Source: Candidatus Mediterraneibacter vanvlietii
GTDB lineage: Bacteria > Bacillota > Clostridia > Lachnospirales > Lachnospiraceae
Length of the DNA: 36,183 nucleotides
Assembly: GCA_019113645.1 (NCBI GenBank)
Contig: DXGZ01000096.1
Location: 1-36,183 of the forward strand
Reading direction: 5' to 3'
Part shown: one piece after another, positions 1-8,320 of the stretch
Numbering within the stretch: position 1 is the first letter of the stretch
Layout: each line of letters starts with the position of its first letter
Notes under the pieces: model-generated
Seen by the model: only the letters and a program-made list of their open reading frames with translations
Database searches by the model: none
Told to the model about the DNA's origin: nothing
Translations under genes and position numbers: made by a program

Positions 1-78
1 CAGGCAACGACTGCATCATAGCTTTCGTCGTCCAGTCCGTAATTGGTGTACAGCCCGTAACAGACGGCGTCCGGGTAT
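1..78 (-). pseudogene. possible minus-strand coding remnant, unknown family
   Basis: Read on the minus strand this stretch is open and gives a protein-like string beginning YPDAVCYGLYTNYG and rich in Asp and Tyr. It runs off the left edge of the window and ends where the plus-strand DUF4143 remnant begins, so it is probably a fragment left at a rearrangement junction. I do not recognise the family and the piece is too short to be sure that it is coding. Confidence 0.2.
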
Positions 79-384
79 AAGAGTTATCTGAACGCAGGAA
101 AAGAGCCGCCCATTTTCTATTACCGGGATAAAGACCAGAAAGAAATAGACCTGTTGCTTTATCAGAATGGTGTGCTTTCTCCGATAGAGATCAAAAAATC
201 GGCGTCGCCGGGCAAGACCGCCATTAAAAACTTCAAGGTATTGGAACCCGTTACCAGGGAATCAGTTTTCGGAGGTTCAGAGTCTTTGAAGGTCGAGATT
301 GGAACCGGAAGCGTGGTCTGTATGGCAAACGATCTGTTGCCTGTGGACGACAAGAACTGGTACGTACCAGTTTGGCTCATTTAA
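76..384 (+). pseudogene. C-terminal remnant of an AAA ATPase with DUF4143 domain
   Basis: This frame is open from just after a stop at 58-60 and reads SYLNAGKEPPIFYYRDKDQK, continuing with EIDLLLYQNG and IEIKKSASPGKTAIKNF before ending in YVPVWLI. That is the typical C-terminal DUF4143 nuclease-like segment of bacterial ATP-binding proteins of the AAA_14/DUF4143 type. The ATPase part is missing, no start codon with a ribosome binding site is present, and the upstream sequence belongs to another reading direction, so this is a decayed tail. A complete relative of the same family lies at 6160-7620 on the other strand. Confidence 0.7.
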
Positions 385-399
385 TCAGTATTTTGCAGA

Positions 400-510
400 A
401 TGAACGAGGACTGAACACCCCCAGGTATCATCAAGTATCCGTTCTGGCAGGTGACATACCGGAATCCGGAGGCAACATATGCGTGCATCAATTACGGGGA
501 TGCCATTATG
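400..510 (+). pseudogene. C-terminal remnant of a sirtuin-like protein
   Basis: The sequence reads GLNTP and, after a one-base slip in a run of C, GIIKYPFWQVTYRNPEATYA followed by CINYGDA. This matches the C-terminal segment of the sirtuin-like proteins elsewhere in the window: the intact gene at 23483-24448 has MTPMFIQEPFWNLTMNLPDA, and the minus-strand remnant near 25400 has MTPGVIKLPFWSMTEKNPQ. No upstream catalytic part remains. It is best read as the frameshifted end of a third or fourth family member. The assignment rests only on this internal comparison. Confidence 0.55.
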
Positions 511-606
511 ATTTTCTGCTTGACCCGGAGTGTCTTGAAAAATAAAGAAGTAAGCCGAAATGCCGAAAAAATAATTGACAGATTACCGAAAAAGGAGCGT
601 AAAAAT

Positions 607-1482
607 ATGCATGATATCTGGAATCCGTGGCACGGCTGCAGGAAGTGCTCGGAGGGCTGTGAAAACTGTTATATGTATTTTCTTGACCGGATGCGGGAGC
701 AGGACGGAAGCCGGATCTACCGGACGAAGAACGGCTTCCGCTATCCGCTGTCTAAGGATCGGCAGGGGAAGTACAAAGTAAAGAGCGGAGAGATGATCCG
801 GGTCTGCATGACTTCGGATTTTTTCCTTGAAGAGGCGGATGAATGGCGGGATGATGCGTGGTCTGTCATGCGGGAGAGGAAGGATGTCAAGTTCTTCCTA
901 TTGACGAAGCGGCCTGAGCGCGTTTCTTCCTGTCTGCCCTATGACTGGGGAGATGGATGGGAGAATGTCTTTTTTAATGTGACCTGCGAGAACCAGAGGC
1001 GGGCGGACGAGAGAATCCCGATCCTGTTTGAGCTGCCTTTTAAGCACAAGGGAATTATGACCGCCCCTTTGATCGGTCCGGTAGATATTGAAAAATATCT
1101 GGCGGCAGGGCAGATTGAACAGGTGATATGCGGCGGGGAAAACTATGACGGTTCCCGTCTCTGCCGCTATGAGTGGGTGAAGCTTTTAAGTGACCAGTGC
1201 AGAAAATATGGCGTTACTTTTAACTTTATCGAGACAGGCACCTGTTTCGCGGTCGGGGAAAAGGTATACCGTATTCCGGATAAGCGGACACAGTCGCAGC
1301 AGGCATTCCGGTCCGGGCTGAATTATAAAGGGAAAGAGATCCGTTTCCACCTGACGGATGAATGGGGATATGACATTCCGGAGGGAGAACTCTATGTTCC
1401 CCATTATCATCCGGTCACATGTGTGGAATGTTCCAACCGTCTGACGTGCAACGGATGCTCAGACTGTGGAAAGTGTTCCTAG
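607..1482 (+). CDS. DUF5131 (phage Gp37/Gp68-like) family protein
   Basis: The 291-residue product begins MHDIWNPWHGCRKCSEGCEN followed by CYMY, the hallmark N terminus of the DUF5131/Gp37 family. Its C-x3-C-x2-C-like cluster resembles a radical SAM iron-sulfur motif, and the later FFLLTKRPERV strand motif is also typical. ATG 607 is chosen because AAGGAGCG lies 7-10 bases upstream; the longer frame from 451 runs through the sirtuin remnant and is not believed. The C terminus carries several cysteines (VTCVECSNRLTCNGCSDCG), perhaps another metal site. The enzymatic role is unknown. The related but distinct radical SAM mobile pair protein A lies at 26978-27670. Confidence 0.85.
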   Translation: MHDIWNPWHGCRKCSEGCENCYMYFLDRMREQDGSRIYRTKNGFRYPLSKDRQGKYKVKSGEMIRVCMTSDFFLEEADEWRDDAWSVMRERKDVKFFLLTKRPERVSSCLPYDWGDGWENVFFNVTCENQRRADERIPILFELPFKHKGIMTAPLIGPVDIEKYLAAGQIEQVICGGENYDGSRLCRYEWVKLLSDQCRKYGVTFNFIETGTCFAVGEKVYRIPDKRTQSQQAFRSGLNYKGKEIRFHLTDEWGYDIPEGELYVPHYHPVTCVECSNRLTCNGCSDCGKCS

Positions 1483-1488
1483 TGCATT

Positions 1489-1519
1489 AGCCGCAGTAAG
1501 CACGTTAGTGCGCCTTTGC
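1489..1519 (+). repeat. structured intergenic repeat, copy A (upstream of azlC)
   Basis: AGCCGCAGTAAGCAC followed by a GTTA loop and GTGC forms the conserved GCAC/GTGC hairpin core, with flanking AAG/CTT and GCA/TGC pairing. The same core occurs on the minus strand at 12535-12564 and 23241-23271. In all three places it is oriented in the sense direction of the following gene, here azlC. Confidence 0.5.
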
Positions 1520-1582
1520 AAGCAGTACGGAGCAAGCTGCAGCGATTACAGTTATATAAGTTATTACGAGGGAAGGATGGCT

Positions 1583-2386
1583 ATGCAGTCAAGATCTAAA
1601 ATGTTAAAAAAAGCTTTCACCACGGCATTCCCCTATACGATACCGATATTTGCCGGATTCTGGTTTCTGGGTATTACATATGGGATATACATGAATGTGT
1701 CAGGATTCAGTTTCTGGTATCCGATGCTCATGAGTGTGACGATATTTGCCGGCTCGATCGAATTTGTGACCGTGAATATGCTCCTTGGGGCGTTTAATCC
1801 GCTGCAGGCGTTTGTCATGACGCTGATGATCAATGCGAGACACCTGTTCTACGGGATTTCCATGCTGGACAAGTTCCGGGGAGTGGGCAGAAAGAAGTTT
1901 TATCTTATATTCGGGATGTGTGATGAGACGTTTTCTATCAATTATACGGCGGACATCCCGGAAGATGTGGACCGCGGATGGTTTATGTTTTTTGTGACTC
2001 TGCTGAATCATTTTTACTGGTTCTCAGGGGCAACGCTTGGCGGTATCTTCGGATCGCTGATCAACTTTAATACAGAAGGTCTCGAGTTTGTCATGACGGC
2101 GATGTTCGTTGTGATCTTTCTGGAGCAGTGGCTTAAAGAAAAAGACCACATGAGTTCTCTCATCGGACTGGGGATTTCGATCCTCTGCCTGATCGCATTC
2201 GGAGCGGACAACTTTATTATCCCGGCAATGCTGGCGATCCTCGGAGTGCTGACGCTTATGCGGCGACCGCTTGAGAATACCGGGACCGGAGAGGACGAGG
2301 TGCAGGAGGATGCGAGCGAAAGTAAAAAGACAGAAAGAGCCTCAATTGGGACGGGCAATATAGAGAAGGGAGGAGAAGTACAATGA
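1583..2386 (+). CDS. azlC: AzlC family branched-chain amino acid permease, large subunit
   Basis: The 267-residue product is a polytopic inner-membrane protein. Motifs such as [18 protein letters not shown] and INARHLFYG are characteristic of AzlC, the large subunit of the AzlCD exporter for branched-chain amino acids and some analogues. ATG 1583 is preferred because GAGGGAAGG at 1568-1576 gives workable spacing, whereas the in-frame ATG at 1577 directly abuts it. The last ~35 residues form a charged, non-conserved cytoplasmic tail rich in Glu, Ser and Lys. The stop overlaps the azlD start in an ATGA, which indicates translational coupling. A copy of the structured repeat precedes the gene. 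Confidence 0.9.
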   Translation: MQSRSKMLKKAFTTAFPYTIPIFAGFWFLGITYGIYMNVSGFSFWYPMLMSVTIFAGSIEFVTVNMLLGAFNPLQAFVMTLMINARHLFYGISMLDKFRGVGRKKFYLIFGMCDETFSINYTADIPEDVDRGWFMFFVTLLNHFYWFSGATLGGIFGSLINFNTEGLEFVMTAMFVVIFLEQWLKEKDHMSSLIGLGISILCLIAFGADNFIIPAMLAILGVLTLMRRPLENTGTGEDEVQEDASESKKTERASIGTGNIEKGGEVQ

Positions 2387-2709
2387 CACTGACACAACAG
2401 ATCATCACAGTTGCAATGGTTGTCCTGGGAACGGCGGTCACCCGTTTCCTCCCATTCCTTATCTTCCCGGCAGGAAAGCCGACGCCGAAATATGTACAGT
2501 ATCTGGGAAAGGTGCTTCCGGCGGCAGTATTCGGACTGCTCGTCGTTTACAGCCTGAAAGACGTGAGTATCCTCACCGGAAGCCACGGTATCCCAGAGTT
2601 GATCTCGATATTACTGGTAATCATACTGCATGTGTGGAAGCGGCAGATGCTTCTCTCCATTGCCGGGGGTACGGTGTGCTATATGCTGCTGGTGCAGCTG
2701 GTTTTCTGA
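2383..2709 (+). CDS. azlD: AzlD family branched-chain amino acid transporter, small subunit
   Basis: This 108-residue protein has about four hydrophobic segments and the AzlD signature [10 protein letters not shown] near residues 21-30, followed by [17 protein letters not shown]. It forms the AzlCD export complex with the upstream protein. The ATG overlaps the azlC stop by four bases, and GGGAGGAG at 2370-2377 supplies the ribosome binding site. The length is normal for the family and nothing appears broken. Confidence 0.9.
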   Translation: MTLTQQIITVAMVVLGTAVTRFLPFLIFPAGKPTPKYVQYLGKVLPAAVFGLLVVYSLKDVSILTGSHGIPELISILLVIILHVWKRQMLLSIAGGTVCYMLLVQLVF

Positions 2710-2830
2710 TTCGCCGCAGGCTGTAAATTTATAAAACAGAAACGATTCATAAACAATAGAGCAACAGACTTCGTTTATTATACTTGTCAGATGAAAACAA
2801 AAACGAGATAAGAAAGCGAGGTCTTTTTCA

Positions 2831-2956
2831 ATGGGAAAAGCATTTATCTGGTAACAGGTGCGGCAGCCAGTCCAAAGCGTTGGCGATCCAGGCAGTACTT
2901 GACGCATGTAAGGAAAGAGACTTAAAAGCATGCGTGGTACATCCGAGCGGGCGATG
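2831..2956 (+). pseudogene. remnant of an NAD-dependent epimerase/SDR protein
   Basis: One frame reads IYLVTGAA, the start of the Rossmann fold of an extended SDR/NAD-dependent epimerase. A second frame directly after it reads QSKALAIQAVLDACKERDLK followed by ACVVHPSG, the region after the catalytic Tyr-x3-Lys of the same family. The ~130 residues between them are deleted and the two parts are out of frame, so the gene is dead. The stretch from 2957 to 3096 shows a further short open frame (VTVPISDEAAHITYYLACLK) that I cannot assign. Confidence 0.6.
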
Positions 2957-3096
2957 AAAGAGAAAGATAACGCGGATGGGAGAGTGACTGTGCCGATTTC
3001 GGATGAGGCGGCACATATTACGTATTATCTGGCATGTCTGAAAGGAGAGGAGAGATATTACGGAATACAGTCATTGCTTTTGCGACAAATTTCACG

Positions 3097-3125
3097 TTGA
3101 ATTTTACAGCATGATTGTATATAAT
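3097..3125 (+). promoter_or_regulatory. promoter of the toxin-antitoxin operon
   Basis: TTGAAT at 3097-3102 and a perfect TATAAT at 3120-3125 are separated by 17 bases and lie about 45 bases upstream of the antitoxin start. The AT-rich repeated TATA around the -10 could be the autoregulatory operator bound by the antitoxin, which is inference from how such operons usually work. Confidence 0.6.
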
Positions 3126-3170
3126 ATAGACAGTATAAAGGACATAAAAATGTGAAAGGACAGTGGGGCT

Positions 3171-3419
3171 ATGGCAACTATTTTACCGGTATCTGATTTA
3201 AGAAATTATACGGATGTATTAAAAAACTGTCATCAGGGAGAGCCTGTATTTTTAACAAAAAATGGAAGAGGCCGGTTTGTTGTCCTTGATATCGAAGATT
3301 ATGAACGCGACCGGGCAGAAAGAAAACTTCTTGTGAAGCTTCAGGAAGCGGAAGAAGCAGTTAAAGATGGTAAAGGCTGGCTTGATTTGGATGAATTGAA
3401 AGCTCTCATGGAGAAATAA
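3171..3419 (+). CDS. type II antitoxin, Phd/YefM family
   Basis: The 82-residue protein begins MATILPVSDLRNYTDVL and contains GEPVFLTKNGRGRFVVLDIE, the compact DNA-binding fold typical of Phd/YefM/RelB antitoxins. A charged helical C terminus probably wraps the toxin. It should neutralise the downstream RelE/ParE-like protein and repress their shared promoter. AAAGGACAG lies upstream of the ATG, and the toxin gene follows after one base. Length and organisation are normal, so the module is likely functional. Confidence 0.88.
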   Translation: MATILPVSDLRNYTDVLKNCHQGEPVFLTKNGRGRFVVLDIEDYERDRAERKLLVKLQEAEEAVKDGKGWLDLDELKALMEK

Positions 3420-3420
3420 G

Positions 3421-3720
3421 ATGTTGAAGTTACGAATTAATCCTGTTGTTGCGGATGATCTAAAGAGTATTCGGGATTATATCGCAGAAGATAATGAAGA
3501 GTATGCATTAAAGACAATTAAGGAAATTTACGAAAAATTTCAGAATATCCAGTTATTTCCCGAGATAGGTTCGGATCTTTCAAAGAGGGTAAGCTTCCGA
3601 ACTGATTATAAATATGCAGTCTGGGAGGACTACGTAATTATATATAAGATAAGTAATGAATTTGTTGAGATTTACCGTGTGATTAATCGATATCAGGATA
3701 TTACAAGACTTTTTGACTAA
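3421..3720 (+). CDS. type II toxin, RelE/ParE family
   Basis: The 99-residue basic protein has the RelE/ParE fold signature: an N-terminal strand (LKLRINPVVADDLKSIRDYI), two helices, then YAVWEDYVIIYKI and the terminal VINRYQDITRLF. The NRYQDITRLF ending is common in ParE/RelE toxins of Clostridia. RelE members cleave mRNA on the ribosome and ParE members poison gyrase; the sequence alone does not tell me which applies. It begins one base after the antitoxin stop and is followed by a very strong terminator. Confidence 0.87.
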   Translation: MLKLRINPVVADDLKSIRDYIAEDNEEYALKTIKEIYEKFQNIQLFPEIGSDLSKRVSFRTDYKYAVWEDYVIIYKISNEFVEIYRVINRYQDITRLFD

Positions 3721-3726
3721 TACATA

Positions 3727-3777
3727 GGGCGGCAGCACATTCCGTGATAAATCTACGGAATGTGCTGCCGCCCTTTT
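3727..3777 (+). terminator. intrinsic terminator of the toxin-antitoxin operon
   Basis: A perfect 19-bp stem (GGGCGGCAGCACATTCCGT, 3727-3745, with its complement at 3755-3773) with a 9-base loop is followed by TTTT. The hairpin begins six bases after the toxin stop codon. It runs directly into the decayed GH3 gene that follows. Confidence 0.85.
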
Positions 3778-3780
3778 GAG

Positions 3781-4557
3781 GTTATGGAAATAACATCCTT
3801 AAAAGATGAAGATCTGATCCGTATGAATGTGGGAACCTTTACTCCGTCAAACGAAGCTGCCAGTGTGATCGGAAATGCGTCGATATCCATGGCAGGAGCG
3901 GCTGGCGAGACTGCAAAAGCAGAAGGGATACCTGCTATTGTTATGGCGGACGGTCCGGCAGGGCTTCGGCTCAGCCAGAAATATTTCAAGGATGAGACAG
4001 GTGTACATGGTTTTGGAAGTTCTATGCCGGAGTCCATGGTAAAGCTGCTCACAGAAGAGGAAGCAGCGTATATGGACAGTGTGCAGCCAAAACCAAAAGA
4101 AGGAACGGAAATCCTGGAACAGTACGCAACGGCTATCCCGATTGGAACAGCTATCGCGCAAAGCTGGAACCTGAAACTGGCAGAATGCTGTGGAGATATT
4201 GTGGCAAGCGAAATGGAGCGGTTCGGTATCCATCTGTGGCTCGCACCGGCTCTTAATATCCAGCGTTCGATCCGCTGCGGAAGAAATTTTGAATATTTTT
4301 CGGAGGATCCTCTGATCAGCGGAATGTTTGCAGCGGCTATCACAAAAGGCGTCCAGAAACATCCGGGATGCGGCGTCACCATCAAACATTTTGCAGCTAA
4401 TAATCAGGAGACAAACCGGTCTGACAATAACAGCATAGTCAGTGAGCGTGCAATGCGGGAGATATACCTGAAAGGATTTGAAATCTGTATTCGCATGGCG
4501 CAGCCAAAAGCATTGATGACATCCTATAATCTGCTAAATGGAATACATACTAGATAA
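3781..4557 (+). pseudogene. truncated GH3 glycosidase, fragment 1
   Basis: The frame encodes the first part of a glycoside hydrolase family 3 N-terminal barrel: DGPAGL, GIHLWLAPALNIQRS, GRNFEYFSEDP, IKHFAANNQETNR, SERAMREIYLKGFE and MTSYNLLNG. It stops right after NGIHT, before the V/LTDW segment that would carry the catalytic nucleophile Asp. It also lacks an upstream GH3 C-terminal domain and a plausible start, because it begins inside the TA terminator. The cut falls at the boundary of the transposase remnant, which suggests disruption by that insertion or a recombination at it. Confidence 0.8.
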
Positions 4558-5057
4558 TTGCGAAACTCGCGAAGCTTGGTCGTAATCTTGAACCAAAGCA
4601 AAGAAGACTTCGTGTAGAGCATGAATTCTGGAATGAAAAGTGGATAATCGGACATTTTAGGCGCACTTTAATAAGCTATTGGCTTTATGAAAGTGGTAAG
4701 TCCTATGCTATGAGTGGTTTTAAGCTTCGAATGTATTCATGATGTTTGATTTTATCGGCGAGAACAACAGTAATGAGCTGTGTGATACCCGCAAGGATCA
4801 GATCAGCATGCAGCGTCTTCTCATTTTGTGTTCGGCGGCCTGCAAGACAGAGATTATCTTTGATGTGGTTGATATCTCTTTCGACAACAGTCCTTGTTTT
4901 ATAGGTGTTATCCCATTCTTCGGTTCCGCGGATCGTTCCGGGATAAGCGCGCAGATCCTTGTTGCGAAAACCCTTGTACCACTTCAAGATGCGGTCGTAT
5001 GGTTTATGTCTATCCGGAGGATAAAAACCGGGGAGGGACAGGATAAAGCTGTTTCAC
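4554..5057 (-). mobile_element. insertion sequence remnant with 3' end of a DDE transposase
   Basis: On the minus strand, 4703 to about 5057 is open and reads FYPPDRHKPYDRILKWYKGF, later TRTVVERDINHIKDNLCLAG and LILAGITQLITVVLADKI. This is the C-terminal DDE-domain end of a transposase (IS1182/IS4-like in style); the N-terminal two thirds are missing. 4554-4742 is open on the plus strand (…RVEHEFWNEKWIIGHFRRTL…), which I cannot assign. The element separates two GH3 fragments that lie in the same direction. I could not define terminal inverted repeats. Confidence 0.6.
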
Positions 5058-6052
5058 GGAAAGATACAGACTGTTTCAAAGCTGAGGATAAATCCGTACT
5101 GTCAGATCTGTCTGTGGAGGAACTTGCAGCTCTCTGCGGAGGATATGGTCCGGGAACACCCTTTGCCGCTGTGGGAGACAGGAGCGATCCGTCTACGATT
5201 TTTGATGATAAGGGGAATCCGCTGACGACAAACAGTCATCCGGCAGGCTATCCCGGATATGTCTCTCCTGCAATTGAAAAAAAGAACATTCGGTCAGTAT
5301 TTTATAAAGACGGACCTGCCGGAATCGGCGGCATTGCCTGGACCACAGAGATGCTGCTTGCCTGTTCTTTTGACCGAGAGCTGTGGCAGGAGTTCGGAGA
5401 TGCCGTGGGTGCAGAATGTGAAGAGCAGCAGGTGGACGTCTGGCTCGCACCGGCGGTAAATCTCCACAGAAATCCCCTGTGCGGCAGAAACTTTGAATAT
5501 TTCTCCGAAGATCCGTATCTGACAGGAGTCTGTGCCTGCGAGATCACGAAAGGAGTGCAGACAGGACGAAATGTAATCGTTTGCCCGAAACATTTCGCTG
5601 TGAACGAACAGGAGACTTTCCGCCGGGGAAATACAGGGAAGAATGTAGATGCTGTTGACTCGATCCTGACAGAGCGCGCAGCCCGGGAGCTGTATCTGAA
5701 ACCTTTTGAAATGTTAGTAAGAGAGGCGCATATTGCGTGTATCATGACATCATTTAATAAGATCAATGGAAAATTCGCCGCAGGAAATCAGGATCTGTGC
5801 ACACATATCCTCCGTGAAGAATGGGGATTTGACGGAGCGGTAGTGACGGACTGGGGCGATATGGATATCGTTGTGGATGGAGCAGACGCTGTGGCTGCGG
5901 GAAATGATGTCGTTATGCCGGGAGGACCGCCGGTGATCCGACAGATTTTAAAAGGATATCAGGAAGGCAGAGTGACAAGAGCGGATATGGAGCTGGCAGT
6001 TTCGCATCTGTTGGCAATGGTCAGGAAAACAAGGAGAACTGGGAGCAGATAG
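5058..6052 (+). pseudogene. truncated GH3 glycosidase, fragment 2 (N-domain of a domain-swapped enzyme)
   Basis: From LSDLSVEELAALCGG onward this is a nearly complete GH3 N-terminal barrel: KDGPAGIGG, WLAPAVNLHRNPLCGRNFE, YFSEDPYLTG, CPKHFAVNEQE, TERAARELYLKPFE, MTSFNKING and VVTDWGDMD, where the Asp is the predicted nucleophile. The end is typical of the domain-swapped GH3 proteins in which the C-terminal domain comes first, as in the gene at 29529-32395, but that first half is missing here. The apparent start at 4739 lies in antisense transposase sequence and is an artefact. 6053-6159 continues as a decayed tail with no recognised gene. Confidence 0.78.
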
Positions 6053-6159
6053 TCTTTGAAAATACGGCAGCCTCCATGAACAGGAATCCGGAAGACCCTG
6101 CTATGGTTGAGGCTGCCATGAAGTGGAAAAAGGAGAAAAATGCACAGTGTCCGGGAATT

Positions 6160-7620
6160 TTATAGTTTCCCATTATGTCCCTCTGCTTCTGATTTCCCCA
6201 GGATATAGAGAAAAGCTATGGCAGGAACGCGCAGAATGGGAACGATTGTTTCATGCCTGGTAATGCCGAAATCGTCCAGGCGTTTTGTGATTATAAAAGC
6301 ATCTGTTACTTTCGATTTTTCATCCCTGCACAGCTCGATAATGGCATCTGTCGCCGCAACGCGGGAATGATTCCGGTATTTCACCTCGCACAGGATCTTC
6401 TGACGGGGAAGCTCTGCCACAACGTCAACTTCCTTCTGATTGTCCTTTGCCTTTCTGAAATAGCCAAGTCTCGCCGGACTGCCCTGATAGAAGGAAACCA
6501 TATGCTTGTAGACGGTTGTTTCCACCATTGCGCCGAGTTCCTTTTCGTCTGAAAGTACATCATCGATCATCAGCACCGCATTGCGGATCGCTGCATCGGC
6601 AACAAAGATTTTCGGTTTTCCCTTTAGAGAGCCTTTGCGTCCGACATCCATTGGTTTTGCCAGATAAATGAGATTGGACATTTCCAGCGCCTTAATATAA
6701 TTGTCAATCGTTGTGATCGAGGTATTCTCCAATTCCTTTGCCGCAGTCGTTGCATTAAAAATTTCCGTTGAATTCATACATAAGTAGAGAAACAGCTTTT
6801 CCATAAGCAGTGGACTTCGGATATTAAAAAGCGACAGCACATCACGCTTGATAACCTTGTCCACCACGTCCTCCCGCAGCATTCTTTGGGCATAGGCGTC
6901 ATCATCCGATAATACAAGCTCTGGAAAACCTCCGGTCATAAGATATCGGTTAAAATGATTTTGCAGCGGGGTAAATTTATCCATCAGATCACCAAGTTCC
7001 GCCAGATCCATACTTTCAAGCTCCGATAAACGTAAATTTTCCGGCAGGAGAGGCAGATCCAGTTCAAGCAGCCTGCAATATTCGTAAAAGGACATAGTAG
7101 GTATTTTGAGAACGCTCCATCGGCCTGTACCGCTGTCTGTGGAGCCCTTTTCCAGGACAGGGCTGGCAGATCTGGTGGCGATCAGCCGGATATCTTTTCT
7201 GCTGTCGTAGATTACCTTCATCCAGAGTTCCCAGTTTTCGGTGTACTGCACTTCATCAAAAAGGATATACCTAATGCCTTCAATAGGGTACATCGTTTCA
7301 TAGATAGACAGTACATTTTCCACATTGACAAGTTTCAGGATCGGATTATCGAAGGTGGCATATAAAATATTTTTGGGATTGACGCCCTCATCGATCAGAT
7401 GCTCGATAATCTGATACAGGATGGTCGTCTTACCCACGCGTCTCATGCCGGATAAAACGGCAAACCTTCGAATGCTCGTATGCATGAGTATCTTCAAAGC
7501 TTCGTAATAAGCCAGCCTCTTCTGCGGTTTGCTTTCCTCCTTGATGGCAGAAGGTGTGCGCCACCACGGATTATACTGCCGCAATACTTTCATAACTTGT
7601 TCATCATTTACGATTGCCAT
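6160..7620 (-). CDS. ATP-binding protein, AAA_14 with C-terminal DUF4143
   Basis: The 486-residue protein has a Walker A-like loop SGMRRVGKTTIL near residue 57, a Walker B YILFDEVQ near residue 117, the sensor region LIATRSASPVLEKG, and a C-terminal DUF4143 domain (GYFRKAKDNQKEVDVV…KILCEVKYRN) resembling a PD-(D/E)XK nuclease core. Such proteins are widespread and often mobile; their cellular role is not established. ATG 7620 is chosen because GGAGGTG lies 5 bases upstream, which discards 13 residues of a longer frame. Sensor 1 reads ATRSAS where relatives usually have ATGSAS. The upstream AT-rich region contains an ATAGTAT/ATACTAT inverted pair that could serve regulation. Confidence 0.85.
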   Translation of the reverse strand: MAIVNDEQVMKVLRQYNPWWRTPSAIKEESKPQKRLAYYEALKILMHTSIRRFAVLSGMRRVGKTTILYQIIEHLIDEGVNPKNILYATFDNPILKLVNVENVLSIYETMYPIEGIRYILFDEVQYTENWELWMKVIYDSRKDIRLIATRSASPVLEKGSTDSGTGRWSVLKIPTMSFYEYCRLLELDLPLLPENLRLSELESMDLAELGDLMDKFTPLQNHFNRYLMTGGFPELVLSDDDAYAQRMLREDVVDKVIKRDVLSLFNIRSPLLMEKLFLYLCMNSTEIFNATTAAKELENTSITTIDNYIKALEMSNLIYLAKPMDVGRKGSLKGKPKIFVADAAIRNAVLMIDDVLSDEKELGAMVETTVYKHMVSFYQGSPARLGYFRKAKDNQKEVDVVAELPRQKILCEVKYRNHSRVAATDAIIELCRDEKSKVTDAFIITKRLDDFGITRHETIVPILRVPAIAFLYILGKSEAEGHNGKL

Positions 7621-7769
7621 AATACACCTCCATAATAGTATTATTCCAACGGAGTTCAACTATTATACTATTTGTTTTCCGCAACTATTTACAAAGTATA
7701 TTATAATAATAGTCAATTTGGATTGCAAGCTGTTTTAGTAATGCGATCATCTGCATGTGTAACAAGGAA

Positions 7770-8040
7770 TCTCATATTTTTTCCGCCAGCTTCTTGTCCA
7801 GATCATAGAGTATCTCCACCATCTGTGCGGGTGTTTCTTTATACCCGCGCAGAATCCACGCATTGATGATGCCATAAAGAGCATAGGCAGTTCCGTATTG
7901 TCTATAATAGGCAGGTATATCTTTCTCCTGTTTGTCAGGAGCTAATACTTTCAAATAAACATCCAGGATAACTTTCTGATGTCCGGTCTCATATGTGCTG
8001 TCAATATAATGGGTTAAGACGGTATATAATAAGGAGATAG
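7770..8040 (-). pseudogene. C-terminal remnant of a TetR/AcrR regulator
   Basis: On the minus strand the frame is open back to about 8040 and reads LLYTVLTHYIDSTYETGHQK, then YGTAYALYGIINAWILRGYK and ETPAQMVEILYDL. This is the ligand-binding C-terminal helix bundle typical of Firmicutes TetR proteins. The N-terminal helix-turn-helix is absent, replaced by the start of the plsY-like remnant on the other strand, so it cannot bind DNA. Confidence 0.6.
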
Positions 8041-8043
8041 TTA

Positions 8044-8320
8044 GTGGAAAAAATGGGGGTGCTACAAATGCTTCAAACGATGTTATTTATTTGTATGGGG
8101 TATTTATCCGGAAGTGTATTATATGCTTTGATTATAATCCCGGAACGGCGAACGCCTTTATGTACGGTGGATTCTGGTGCGGTTTATTTACGCTGCTGTT
8201 CGATCTGCTCAAAGGATTCATCCCGGTATATCAGTTTATGCATTATGGAAATGCAGTTAAAGTTGACCCTTTTATGGCGGCTCTCGTTATAGCCGCGCCG
8301 GTCATCGGGCAATGCTGCTC
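8044..8320 (+). pseudogene. plsY: frameshifted remnant of glycerol-3-phosphate acyltransferase PlsY
   Basis: The first frame reads MLQTMLFICMGYLSGSVLYA; a second frame picks up YNPGTANAFMYGGFWCG followed by LFTLLFDLLKGFIPVY. Together they match the start of PlsY, the membrane acyl-phosphate:glycerol-3-phosphate acyltransferase, whose hallmarks are GSIPF-like, NPGATN-like and DLLKG segments. The frames are out of register near 8130 and the C-terminal half is lost, so this is a dead copy. A functional plsY is presumably elsewhere. Confidence 0.65.

Noticed and set aside
451-606. N-terminal extension of the DUF5131 protein to 343 residues
   Set aside because: This part encodes the sirtuin-like remnant; the family start MHDIWNPW with AAGGAGCG upstream lies at 607.
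4739-5050. Apparent N-terminal 100 residues of a 437-residue plus-strand protein
   Set aside because: The sequence is antisense to a clear transposase C terminus on the minus strand; the GH3 similarity begins only after about 5058.
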